From NCBI GenBank assembly GCA_040954595.2, contig CM082591.2, positions 11,346,001-11,410,000 on the forward strand: a stretch of DNA of 64,000 bases, given 5' to 3'. The notes beneath the pieces were generated by a model. That model was given only the letters and a program-made list of their open reading frames with translations, made no database searches and was not told the origin of the DNA. The stretch comes from Balanoglossus misakiensis. Lineage: Eukaryota > Hemichordata. Within the stretch, counting starts at the first letter, position 1; each line of letters opens with the position of its first letter. The translations under genes were made by a program, and so were the position numbers. Below, piece after piece: positions 26,480 to 33,709 of the stretch.

Positions 26480-26483
26480 AAGC
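26480..26483. repeat. Target-site duplication of the Gypsy element, left copy
   Basis: AAGC precedes the LTR at 26484 and is repeated at 33710-33713 after the other LTR. Joining the flanks at one copy restores the normal satellite box TGTTTGGAAGCAACCATGG. Confidence 0.9.
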
Positions 26484-26800
26484 TGTTACGACACGCTGGC
26501 CGTTCCAGCCGAAACAGGGCGAGCAATAAACACACTAGCCGGATGGCGTACTTTGTAAGGAACCAAACCAGCGCCGCACGCAACAAAGTTGGTCAACAAA
26601 AGTCACAACAACCAGCAAATCACCTTATTTATAACGAATTTAATAATAACTAAAATAATCGTGAACATTAAATATTATAAACTAAAGAAACACACAAGAA
26701 ACAAGTGAACTACCTTTTTAAACGTGACCAGGTGTGCATAAACTGAAACAGAACAAGTCCAATGTCCGCTAGAACGTTCCGCTGACTTGACGGAGGACAC

Positions 26801-26925
26801 GTAGACACAGCAACTCGGCGATAATTCAGTGTAGACACAGCGACAGCTCCAACTCGGCGGCAGTTCAGCGTAGACACAGCGACAGCTCCAACTCGGCGGC
26901 AGTTCAGCGTAGACACAGCGACACG
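26801..26925 (-). repeat. 39-bp tandem repeats inside the LTR
   Basis: Two full 39-bp units beginning GTAGACACAGCGACAGC lie at 26831-26869 and 26870-26908. A 30-bp shortened unit precedes them (26801-26830) and a partial unit follows. The same array is in the 5' LTR at about 33176-33300. It sits downstream of the TATA box on the minus strand, so it would be transcribed as part of R-U5. Confidence 0.8.
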
Positions 26926-27137
26926 GCGGTCCAGGCAAAAGTCCAGCTCCAACTGGTTCCACAAAAGTCCGCAAAAGTCTGCTCCACAAAAGTCCGCTTC
27001 AAAAGTCCGCTCCACACGAAACAGCACGACTTACAACTTGTTCAGAAGAGCAGCCACAGCTTCCAAGACGGTTCAAACGAGCAGCACGTCCTCCAGGTCA
27101 AATTAACATCCACTCGCACAACGTGGCAACGAGCGGG

Positions 27138-27145
27138 CTTTTATA
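27138..27145 (-). promoter_or_regulatory. TATA box in the 3' LTR
   Basis: TATAAAAG on the minus strand, the same site as 33538-33545 in the 5' LTR. In this LTR it could drive transcription outwards into the satellite to the left. Confidence 0.5.
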
Positions 27146-27309
27146 CTAGCCAAAAATTAATTCCTCACACCTGGTCACTTAAATATTCAAATAAAGAAAG
27201 CAAACGAAACGCACACGGAAAACACACCTGGTCACAAAACAATAGCCGACTGAACCTACGTAACACATGTCCCATCAGCACTGACTTGCAGTTTGCAGAA
27301 TACGTAACA

Positions 27310-27320
27310 CCTCCCCCCTC
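27310..27320 (-). other. Polypurine tract
   Basis: On the minus strand GAGGGGGGAGG lies directly against the 3' LTR. This is the expected place and composition of the plus-strand DNA primer of an LTR retrotransposon. Confidence 0.8.
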
Positions 27321-27443
27321 AGAAAAGAAAAACGTTACCATGGTGACGTTTTTCAAGGGGTAATCACATATGTTAATTATTTCAAAAACATCATTTCAAG
27401 AATCATTCAAGAATCATTTCAAAAAGCTATCCTGTTATACATT
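27321..27443 (-). other. Gypsy 3' untranslated segment with quasi-palindrome
   Basis: This stretch of about 120 bp lies between the pol stop codon and the polypurine tract. It holds a 26-bp inverted repeat centred on CCATGG at 27328-27353, with one mismatched pair (T at 27336, G at 27345), and short repeats of the type CAAGAATCATT near 27395-27420. No gene is seen. Confidence 0.6.
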
Positions 27444-30400
27444 CTAAACTCTGGATAGTGCATCTGCAATGACATTTTCTTTTCCAGAAATATGTACGAC
27501 TTTAATTGAATAAGGCTGAAGCAACAAACTCCAGCGAAACAACCTGTTACTCTTTGTTTTGAACTTGTCAAGAAATACAAGTGGGTTGTGATCTGTGTAA
27601 ACAGTAACATCACCTACCCCATTAGTCACATAAATTTCAAAATGCTGAAGAGCAGACACTAGGCTTAAAGCCTCTTTCTCAATGGTAGAATACACTCTTT
27701 GGTGACGGTTTAGTTTTCTCGAAAAATAACTGACAGGTTTCTCGATACCTGATTCATCATCCTGCAATAAGACGGCACCGATACCAACATCACTGGCATC
27801 AATAGCCAATTTAAACGGCTTGTAGAAATCTGGAGCCGTAAGCACTGGCTCACTTGCTAGAACTGCTTTTATTACATCGAATGCATTTTGACACGAATCG
27901 GACCACTCGTATTTTACACTCTTTTTAAGCAAATTAGTGAGAGGAGCAACAATGGTGCTATAATTTGCACAAAATTTCCGATAAAACCCCGAAACGCCTA
28001 GAAAACGGCGTAATTCTCGCTTATTTGTAGGCACTGGAAACTCTATGATGTCTTGAATTTTCGCTTGTCTTGGAGACACTCTGCCTTCACCTATGACATG
28101 CCCAAGATAAACCACTTTGGCTTTGGCAAAACCACTCTTTGACAGATTAACCACCAGATTAGCCTCGTGAAGCCGCTGAAACAGATTCCTTAAATGGGTT
28201 ACATGATCTTCCCATGTGTCACTGAAAACCAGAATATCATCAATATACACAACACAATATGCTAAACCGGCTGTGACCTTGTTCATCAACCTTTGAAATG
28301 TAGCCGGGGCATTTTTCATGCCAAAGGGCATTACTTTAAACTGGTACAATCCGTTTGGAGTAATGAAAGCAGAAATTTTCCTGGCTCTGTTAGACAAAGG
28401 TACTTGCCAATAACCTTTCAACAAATCAATTTTGGTTACATACTTGGCTGTACCAATTTTGTCAATGCAATCCTCAATTCGAGGAAGTGGATAGGCATCA
28501 GTACGCGTAACAGCATTTACCTTGCGATAATCTATGCAAAATCTCAAAGAATTGTCTGGCTTTGGTACTAACACTACTGGAGAGCTCCAACTACTCTCAC
28601 TTGGTTCAATTAGGTCGTGGTCCAACATATACTGCAATTCCTCCTCAACTTTGGCTGCTTTATAAGGATATAACCTATAGGGGTGTTGTTTGATAGGTGG
28701 TTCATTGCCGACGTCTACGTCATGTTCAGCTATGGACGTGCAACCCGGTTCATCGGAAAACAGAGGTTTATATTCATTTATAAGTTTGACAATGCCAGCC
28801 CTTTCATTCTCAGGCAAGTGACATAAAGTAGACTGTAAATTAGCAAGTGCTTCCGAATTAGACAATTTTCCCGTCATAGAATCAACTTCAGTCACCTCAA
28901 ACTCAACACATTCTGTATCATTGCAATCGACATTGTGAACATCCATATTGTTGACAGCAGCAGCCAAACCAACGGAATGCTTATGGTCACCTTCACGAAC
29001 AAAATACAGCTTCAACATATTAATATGACAAACCCTGCGTGTCTTGCGTCTGTCAGGGGTTCGGATAACATAATTCACACTATTCAATTTCTTTTCTACT
29101 TCATAGGGCCCCCTGAATTTAGCGGATAATGGTTCACCTGGTATACGTAACAAAACTAAAACTTTGTCACCAACTTTAAATTTGCGAAATTGACTATCCC
29201 TATCATAATACCTCTTCATGGTTTGCTGAGACAGTTTCAGATGGTGTCTAGCCAAATCACAGGCCTTAGTCAAACGTTCTCGAAATTTGGAAACGTAATC
29301 CAGGAGGTTGACATCATCCTGTTCATTAAGAAATCTCTCTTTGATGAATTTAAGAGGGCCCCTGACTTCATGACCATATACAAGTTCAAAGGGAGCAAAA
29401 CCAGTTGATTCGTTAGGGGCATCCCTTGTGGCAAATAATACAAATGCAACGCCCTTATCCCAATCCCCAGGGTATTCCAAGCAGTATGCCTTCAACATAT
29501 TCTTTAGCGTTTGGTGATACCTTTCCAACGCACCTTGAGATTGAGGATGGTAGGCCGACGAATGCAACTGTGTAACCCCCAATTGACACAACACTTCCTG
29601 AAATAAACCAGACATAAAGTTGGACCCTTGATCTGTTTGGACCTCCTTGGGCAAACCATATCGTGTGAAGAAATGCATTAGCGCGTCAACTACTACTTTG
29701 GTAGAGATGTTTTTCAAAGGAATAGCCTCAGGAAATCTGGTCGATGTGTCTAAAATTGTCAAAAGATATTTATTACCCGATTTGGTTCTCGGCAAAGGGC
29801 CCACACAATCAATTAGAACCATACTGAAGGGTTCGCCGAACGCAGGAATTGGAATTAATGGAGCGGGTTTGATCGCCGGCTGGGGTTTGCCTAACAGCTG
29901 ACACGTATGACAAGTTTTGCAAAATTCAACAACATCCTGATGCAATTTTGGCCAATAAAAATGAGCCATAACCCTGGACTGTGTTTTTCGAATGCCCAAA
30001 TGCCCAGCCATAGGAATTTCGTGGGCCAAACGCAGAATTTCAGGACGGTAACATGCAGGTACCACTATTTGATTTTTCACCAACCAATCCTGATCAGCAG
30101 GAACAGACGGTGGTCTCCACTTTCTCATTAAAATTCCTGACTTCATGTAATAACATTCTGGAACATTGTTGGCTTCGGATTCTGATAATGCCTTATGAAT
30201 TAAGTCATTCAGAATTGGATCAGCCTTTTGTTCTTTTATTAGAGAAGTCTGAGTAAACACGGTCTCAGAATCACCAGGTTTAGATAGACCATCCCCACTG
30301 TCTAAATCTTTGAAAAATGTTTCTGCCAACCAAACACCAGAATTGGGAACGTCGGGAGAATTCGCCTCATCTAAACGCGCAACACGTGACTGTGACCTGG

Positions 30401-32120
30401 TAACTGCACATGATGGAAATATACCCGGAAATGTATCCTTTAATTCCTCTGTGGCCGGTTGGACAGATGGAAATTTAGTAAGTATGGGAGAGACTTGAAC
30501 CTTTCCCCCAGCTAAATCATTCCCCAAGAGAAAATCTACCCCCCCCCCCCCTATTGGTAAAGATTGGACAATGCCAACTTTAACCCGACCATTGACTAGG
30601 TCAGAATTCAAATTAACCTCACACAAAGGAACCGAAACAAAATTACCACCTATACCTTGCAGCAACATTCTGGTATCCATTGAACGACATACATTCTCTG
30701 GCAAGACGTCTGCTAACATTAATGATTGAGCGGCACCAGTATCCCTCAGTATGATAATGGGCTTCACCTCATGCACGTCAGATAATTCAGATACCTCTCC
30801 TTGGGATACAAAATCCCTATAACCGTCAGGAATAGACTTGGGGATTTTACAGTTATCTCGTGCAGGCAAACTTTGGTACTTATCACCAATATTTATATGA
30901 CTATCTGTACGGATATCGGCATTTCTATTAACAAAAGCCACAGGTTTACTATCCCTCTGGTTACTCTTCTTCCATTGATAACAATTAGACTTAATGTGCC
31001 CCACTTTACCACAATGGAAACAGACAGGACCCCTTCTAATCTCAGGTGGCTTATTAGCAGCAACAGACTGGCCCTTTCTGTCTGGACTAGGATGATTTAC
31101 CCTGTTATCAAATTTGGCATAATTAGTGAAAGGTTTATTACCATACCTATTATAATTAGGTGAGCTACTACCACTTTTCTTGTGAGTAAGCTCATAATCA
31201 TCAGCAATAACGGCTGCCCGCTTTAGTTCTGTAACTTTATGTTCATCAATATGGGTTCTAATGTCCAAAGGGATGCTGTTCTTAAATTCCTCCATGAGTA
31301 TTACCTCCCTCAGTATATTAAATTCTTTTTCAGTTTGCAAGGAACGGTACCATCTATCAAATATAATTTCCTTCTCTCTTGCAAATTCAACAAAGGTTTG
31401 TCCAGTCTGTCTCCTTAAATTTCTAAACTTCTGTCTATAAGCCTCGGGAACTAACTCATAAGCGGATAGAACTGCTTTCTTGACAATTTCATAATCTTCA
31501 GAATCTGAATCAGACAGGGAAGAAAACACTTCCTGGGCTTTCCCAACAAACACACTTTGAAGCAACAAAGTCCAAAATTTAGTTGGCCACTTAAGTTGTC
31601 TCGCAATTTTCTCAAAAGCCAAAAAGTAAGTATCTACTTCGGCTTCAGAAAACCTTGGGACCAACTTAATATATTTAGTAACATCAAAATCAGAACTTCT
31701 CGTAGTGCTCTGAACAGGTTCATGATTCTGTCGACTTAACTGAAGTTCAAGTTCTAACTTCCTCAACTCGAATTCTTCTCTTTCTTTTTCTCTCAATAAT
31801 TGGGCCTCTTCTCTTTCTTTTTCTCTCAATAATTGGGCCTCTCCTCTTTCTTGAGCAAGTCTTAATTTCTCTCTTTCAAGTTCAATTTTTGCCAATGCCA
31901 CTTCAGTACTCTCAGCATTATGCATACCATGTTTAGTCAAACCAAGGAAAACAGAAATACTATCAATAATTTCCTTTTTTGTTACATTACTACCAAGACT
32001 GACACCAAAATGAGCAGCTACCTGCTGTAGTTCAGCCTTTCGCAAACGTTGTAAATCATCAACAGTTAAATTTTCATTTTTAACAAACTCAGTTACGTTG
32101 AACTCCGCTGTGGAAGCCAT
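27444..32120 (-). CDS. Gag-Pol polyprotein, Gmr1-like (order Gag-PR-INT-RT-RH)
   Basis: A single uninterrupted frame of 1558 residues encodes all proteins of the retrotransposon. Numbering is from the ATG at 32120. Residues 18-60 resemble the N-terminal helical motif of many metazoan Gags; about 73-130 is a charged coiled coil; about 179-264 is a capsid region with SCAN-like features (EAYRQKFRN, FVEFAREKE); the zinc knuckle is C367, C370, H375, C380. Protease: D460-T461-G462. Integrase: H700, H707, C734, C737 and the triad D771, D830, E866 (35 residues between the last two), then GPY at 1004-1006. RT: D1232 in KIDLLKGYWQ and YIDD at 1292-1295. RNase H: D1441, E1483, D1510, D1553. An ATG 11 codons upstream lies in the nested MITE, so 32120 (context GTAATGGCT) is preferred. 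No frameshift separates Gag from Pol, so how Gag is made in excess is not evident. Confidence 0.93.
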   Translation of the reverse strand: MASTAEFNVTEFVKNENLTVDDLQRLRKAELQQVAAHFGVSLGSNVTKKEIIDSISVFLGLTKHGMHNAESTEVALAKIELEREKLRLAQERGEAQLLREKEREEAQLLREKEREEFELRKLELELQLSRQNHEPVQSTTRSSDFDVTKYIKLVPRFSEAEVDTYFLAFEKIARQLKWPTKFWTLLLQSVFVGKAQEVFSSLSDSDSEDYEIVKKAVLSAYELVPEAYRQKFRNLRRQTGQTFVEFAREKEIIFDRWYRSLQTEKEFNILREVILMEEFKNSIPLDIRTHIDEHKVTELKRAAVIADDYELTHKKSGSSSPNYNRYGNKPFTNYAKFDNRVNHPSPDRKGQSVAANKPPEIRRGPVCFHCGKVGHIKSNCYQWKKSNQRDSKPVAFVNRNADIRTDSHINIGDKYQSLPARDNCKIPKSIPDGYRDFVSQGEVSELSDVHEVKPIIILRDTGAAQSLMLADVLPENVCRSMDTRMLLQGIGGNFVSVPLCEVNLNSDLVNGRVKVGIVQSLPIGGGGVDFLLGNDLAGGKVQVSPILTKFPSVQPATEELKDTFPGIFPSCAVTRSQSRVARLDEANSPDVPNSGVWLAETFFKDLDSGDGLSKPGDSETVFTQTSLIKEQKADPILNDLIHKALSESEANNVPECYYMKSGILMRKWRPPSVPADQDWLVKNQIVVPACYRPEILRLAHEIPMAGHLGIRKTQSRVMAHFYWPKLHQDVVEFCKTCHTCQLLGKPQPAIKPAPLIPIPAFGEPFSMVLIDCVGPLPRTKSGNKYLLTILDTSTRFPEAIPLKNISTKVVVDALMHFFTRYGLPKEVQTDQGSNFMSGLFQEVLCQLGVTQLHSSAYHPQSQGALERYHQTLKNMLKAYCLEYPGDWDKGVAFVLFATRDAPNESTGFAPFELVYGHEVRGPLKFIKERFLNEQDDVNLLDYVSKFRERLTKACDLARHHLKLSQQTMKRYYDRDSQFRKFKVGDKVLVLLRIPGEPLSAKFRGPYEVEKKLNSVNYVIRTPDRRKTRRVCHINMLKLYFVREGDHKHSVGLAAAVNNMDVHNVDCNDTECVEFEVTEVDSMTGKLSNSEALANLQSTLCHLPENERAGIVKLINEYKPLFSDEPGCTSIAEHDVDVGNEPPIKQHPYRLYPYKAAKVEEELQYMLDHDLIEPSESSWSSPVVLVPKPDNSLRFCIDYRKVNAVTRTDAYPLPRIEDCIDKIGTAKYVTKIDLLKGYWQVPLSNRARKISAFITPNGLYQFKVMPFGMKNAPATFQRLMNKVTAGLAYCVVYIDDILVFSDTWEDHVTHLRNLFQRLHEANLVVNLSKSGFAKAKVVYLGHVIGEGRVSPRQAKIQDIIEFPVPTNKRELRRFLGVSGFYRKFCANYSTIVAPLTNLLKKSVKYEWSDSCQNAFDVIKAVLASEPVLTAPDFYKPFKLAIDASDVGIGAVLLQDDESGIEKPVSYFSRKLNRHQRVYSTIEKEALSLVSALQHFEIYVTNGVGDVTVYTDHNPLVFLDKFKTKSNRLFRWSLLLQPYSIKVVHISGKENVIADALSRV
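30539..30551 (-). repeat. 13-nt homopolymer within the pol frame
   Basis: A run of 13 C (G on the coding strand) encodes four glycines between the protease core and a VDFLLGND motif, at about residues 524-527. The frame is open across it at this length. A change not divisible by three would disrupt everything downstream, including integrase and RT. Confidence 0.85.
31776..31841 (-). repeat. 33-bp tandem duplication in the Gag coiled coil
   Basis: Positions 31776-31808 and 31809-31841 are identical. On the coding strand each encodes the 11-residue unit EAQLLREKERE, so the duplication lengthens the predicted coiled coil by one in-frame unit. Confidence 0.85.
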
Positions 32121-32142
32121 TACGAATAGTAATTGTGAACCG

Positions 32143-32145
32143 TTA
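32143..32145. repeat. MITE target-site duplication, left copy (TTA)
   Basis: TTA stands directly before the left inverted repeat and again at 32802-32804 directly after the right one. Confidence 0.7.
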
Positions 32146-32360
32146 GGGAGCATTCGTTTTTTACAGGGAGGGGGGGGCCGGTGGAAATCAGGGGGGGGTT
32201 TACTTTTACAAAGCAGTTTTTAGGGGGGGACAAATTTTATAATCAAGGGATTATTATATAGGGACTGAAAGGGGGGGACTTGAAAACTTTGACGGCTAAA
32301 TATTTATTTTGAGTCCACAAAAATGCAGTTTCGCGTCCTTTATTTTAAAAAAAATTCTAA

Positions 32361-32387
32361 TGTGGGAGGGGGACACCCCCTCCCACA
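32361..32387. other. Perfect 12-bp hairpin in the MITE, copy 1
   Basis: TGTGGGAGGGGG (32361-32372) and CCCCCTCCCACA (32376-32387) are perfect inverted repeats with loop ACA. It is followed by a C-rich stretch (ACCCACCCCC). Confidence 0.85.
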
Positions 32388-32559
32388 CCCACCCCCTTCA
32401 TTCATCAACACCTTTCAATCATTGACTGGTTTATCTAGTGTCCCAGGTCAGGGGACTTGCCCCCACCCCATGATAACTTTGAGCGGCGACGTTAATTTGC
32501 TTTTGCTGGGTTCATTAAAATGCAGCTTTGAGCTCTGTATTTTATAAAATTTTCTTACG

Positions 32560-32582
32560 TGGGAGGGGGACACCCCCTCCCA
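32560..32582. other. 10-bp hairpin in the MITE, copy 2
   Basis: TGGGAGGGGG and CCCCCTCCCA surround loop ACA. The surroundings (AAAATGCAG before, ACCCACCCCCTTCA after) repeat those of the first hairpin 197 bp earlier, so a larger segment was duplicated inside the element. Confidence 0.8.
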
Positions 32583-32837
32583 AACCCACCCCCTTCAATG
32601 TGGTATGTCGAACATACACCAATATCTGACAAAGTTTGATAAGTTTAATCCGGTGGATAAACTTTTTTTTTTTTTTTTTTTTTTTTGGGGGGGGGGTCAC
32701 ATTTTAGAAAAGTAATTTCCAGGGGGGGTTGCCTTTTACATTTAGTCGGCGACTCAAATTCCACCGGCCCCCCCCCCTCCCTGTAAAAAACGAATGCTCC
32801 CTTATTGACCGTGCGCACTGAATGAATTCAAGGATAG

Positions 32838-32855
32838 ATCCCGGACGAGCCCCCA
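32838..32855 (-). other. Primer binding site, tRNA-Pro type
   Basis: On the minus strand TGGGGGCTCGTCCGGGAT begins 3 nt after the 5' LTR. This 18-nt sequence is the classical site complementary to the 3' end of tRNA-Pro, also used by gammaretroviruses such as murine leukaemia virus. Its place and full length support this LTR as the 5' LTR and an intact initiation site for minus-strand DNA. Confidence 0.9.
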
Positions 32856-32858
32856 ATT

Positions 32859-33709
32859 TGTTACGACACGCTGGCCGTTCCAGCCGAAACAGGGCGAGCA
32901 ATAAACACACTAGCCGGATGGCGTACTTTGTAAGGAACCAAACCAGCGCCGCACGCAACAAAGTTGGTCAACAAAAGTCACAACAACCAGCAAATCACCT
33001 TATTTATAACGAATTTAATAATAACTAAAATAATCGTGAACATTAAATATTATAAACTAAAGAAACACACAAGAAACAAGTGAACTACCTTTTTAAACGT
33101 GACCAGGTGTGCATAAACTGAAACAGAACAAGTCCAATGTCCGCTAGAACGTTCCGCTGACTTGACGGAGGACACGTAGACACAGCAACTCGGCGATAAT
33201 TCAGTGTAGACACAGCGACAGCTCCAACTCGGCGGCAGTTCAGCGTAGACACAGCGACAGCTCCAACTCGGCGGCAGTTCAGCGTAGACACAGCGACACG
33301 GCGGTCCAGGCAAAAGTCCAGCTCCAACTGGTTCCACAAAAGTCCGCAAAAGTCTGCTCCACAAAAGTCCGCAAAAGTCTGCTCCACAAAAGTCCGCTTC
33401 AAAAGTCCGCTCCACACGAAACAGCACGACTTACAACTTGTTAAGAAGAGCAGCCACAGCTTCCAAGACGGTTCAAACGAGCAGCACGTCCTCCAGGTCA
33501 AATTAACATCCACTCGCACAACGTGGCAACGAGCGGGCTTTTATACTAGCCAAAAATTAATTCCTCACACCTGGTCACTTAAATATTCAAATAAAGAAAG
33601 CAAACGAAACGCACACGGAAAACACACCTGGTCACAAAACAATAGCCGACTGAACCTACGTAACACATGTCCCATCAGCACTGACATGCAGTTTGCAGAA
33701 TACGTAACA
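32859..33709 (-). repeat. 5' LTR of the Gypsy element (851 bp)
   Basis: Bounded by TGTTACG/CGTAACA, it is nearly identical to the LTR at 26484-27309, with one extra 25-bp unit near 33360-33385 and two substitutions (near 33442 and 33686). It carries the promoter (TATAAAAG at 33538-33545, minus strand) that would start transcription about 25-30 bp further on, near 33510. From there R-U5 of about 650 bp leads to the primer binding site. Confidence 0.93.
33538..33545 (-). promoter_or_regulatory. TATA box of the 5' LTR promoter
   Basis: TATAAAAG on the minus strand lies 165 bp inside the LTR, before the GC-rich segment GCCCGCTCGTTGCC. It is the only good TATA box noticed in the LTR, and its position is conserved in the other copy. 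Confidence 0.55.

Larger units (their letters stand above)
21625..26483. repeat. Satellite array, middle block (about 37 monomers)
   Basis: The same satellite resumes exactly where the LINE interrupted it and runs to the LTR retrotransposon. Up to about 23460 it carries the left-block monomer types. After that, monomers ending in GAATTTTGTAAACAAACG with ATGGAAACTTTAGAA dominate, which are the types typical of the right block. The last monomer is broken at GGAAGC (26478-26483) by the retrotransposon. Confidence 0.96.
26484..27309 (-). repeat. 3' LTR of the Gypsy element (826 bp)
   Basis: The LTR is bounded by the perfect 7-bp inverted repeat TGTTACG/CGTAACA. Compared with the 5' LTR it lacks one 25-bp unit (ACAAAAGTCCGC type, near 26960) and differs by two substitutions (near 27036 and 27286). 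It contains a 39-bp tandem repeat at 26831-26908 with flanking partial units. On the minus strand a TATAAAAG box lies at 27138-27145, so U3 is short (about 165 bp) and most of the LTR would be R-U5. Small open frames in it are translations of the internal tandem repeats and are not genes. Confidence 0.93.
32146..32801. mobile_element. Nested MITE with terminal inverted repeats, PIF/Harbinger-like
   Basis: This 656-bp element sits between the primer binding site and the gag start codon. Its ends are inverted repeats: 32146-32186 (41 bp, beginning GGGAGCATTCGTTTTTTACA) and 32759-32801 (43 bp), identical except that the G tract is 8 on the left and 10 on the right. A 3-bp TTA duplication flanks it. 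TIRs starting with G and a TWA duplication fit PIF/Harbinger; the superfamily is inferred. It encodes no transposase. Inside are G-rich runs, a T22-G10 tract near 32664-32696, and two copies, 197 bp apart, of a segment with a strong hairpin. Removing it leaves a native leader of about 60 nt between primer site and ATG. Confidence 0.82.
26484..33709 (-). mobile_element. Complete Ty3/Gypsy LTR retrotransposon, Gmr1-like clade
   Basis: This 7226-bp element reads on the minus strand: 5' LTR (32859-33709), tRNA-Pro-type primer binding site, nested MITE, a single Gag-Pol frame (32120 to 27444), polypurine tract and 3' LTR (26484-27309). LTRs begin TGTTACG and end CGTAACA, and the insertion has a 4-bp duplication (AAGC). 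Domain order is Gag, zinc knuckle, protease, integrase with GPY/F module, RT, RNase H. Integrase before RT is the reverse of ordinary Gypsy elements and is the hallmark of the Gmr1 clade, first described in cod and other deuterostomes. All catalytic motifs are present and no stop breaks the frame. Together with the nearly identical LTRs this suggests a recent insertion; the MITE in the leader may impair it. Confidence 0.93.

Noticed and set aside
26675-26989. Minus-strand frames in the LTRs (also 33050-33427 and 33085-33519)
   Set aside because: They lie entirely in the LTRs, occur in both copies, and their repetitive residues come from the 39-bp and 25-bp tandem repeats.
29647-29901. Plus-strand open frames opposite the Gag-Pol gene (for example 28293-28571, 29647-29901, 30801-31163)
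   Set aside because: They are antisense shadows of a long, motif-rich coding frame and show no recognisable domain.
32146-32801. Treating the segment as ordinary Gypsy leader sequence
   Set aside because: The long inverted ends with TTA duplications on both sides and unlike base composition indicate a separate inserted element.
32838-32855. Possible tRNA-Pro gene fragment
   Set aside because: Only the 18 nt complementary to the tRNA 3' end are present, 3 nt from an LTR; it is a primer binding site.
32704-32961. Minus-strand frame across the LTR, primer binding site and MITE end
   Set aside because: It crosses three unrelated elements and has no protein similarity.
26484-33709. A Copia element, because integrase precedes RT
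   Set aside because: RT-RNase H motifs (YIDD, KIDLLKGYWQ), the HHCC spacing and the GPY/F module are Ty3/Gypsy-type; the order fits the Gmr1 clade.
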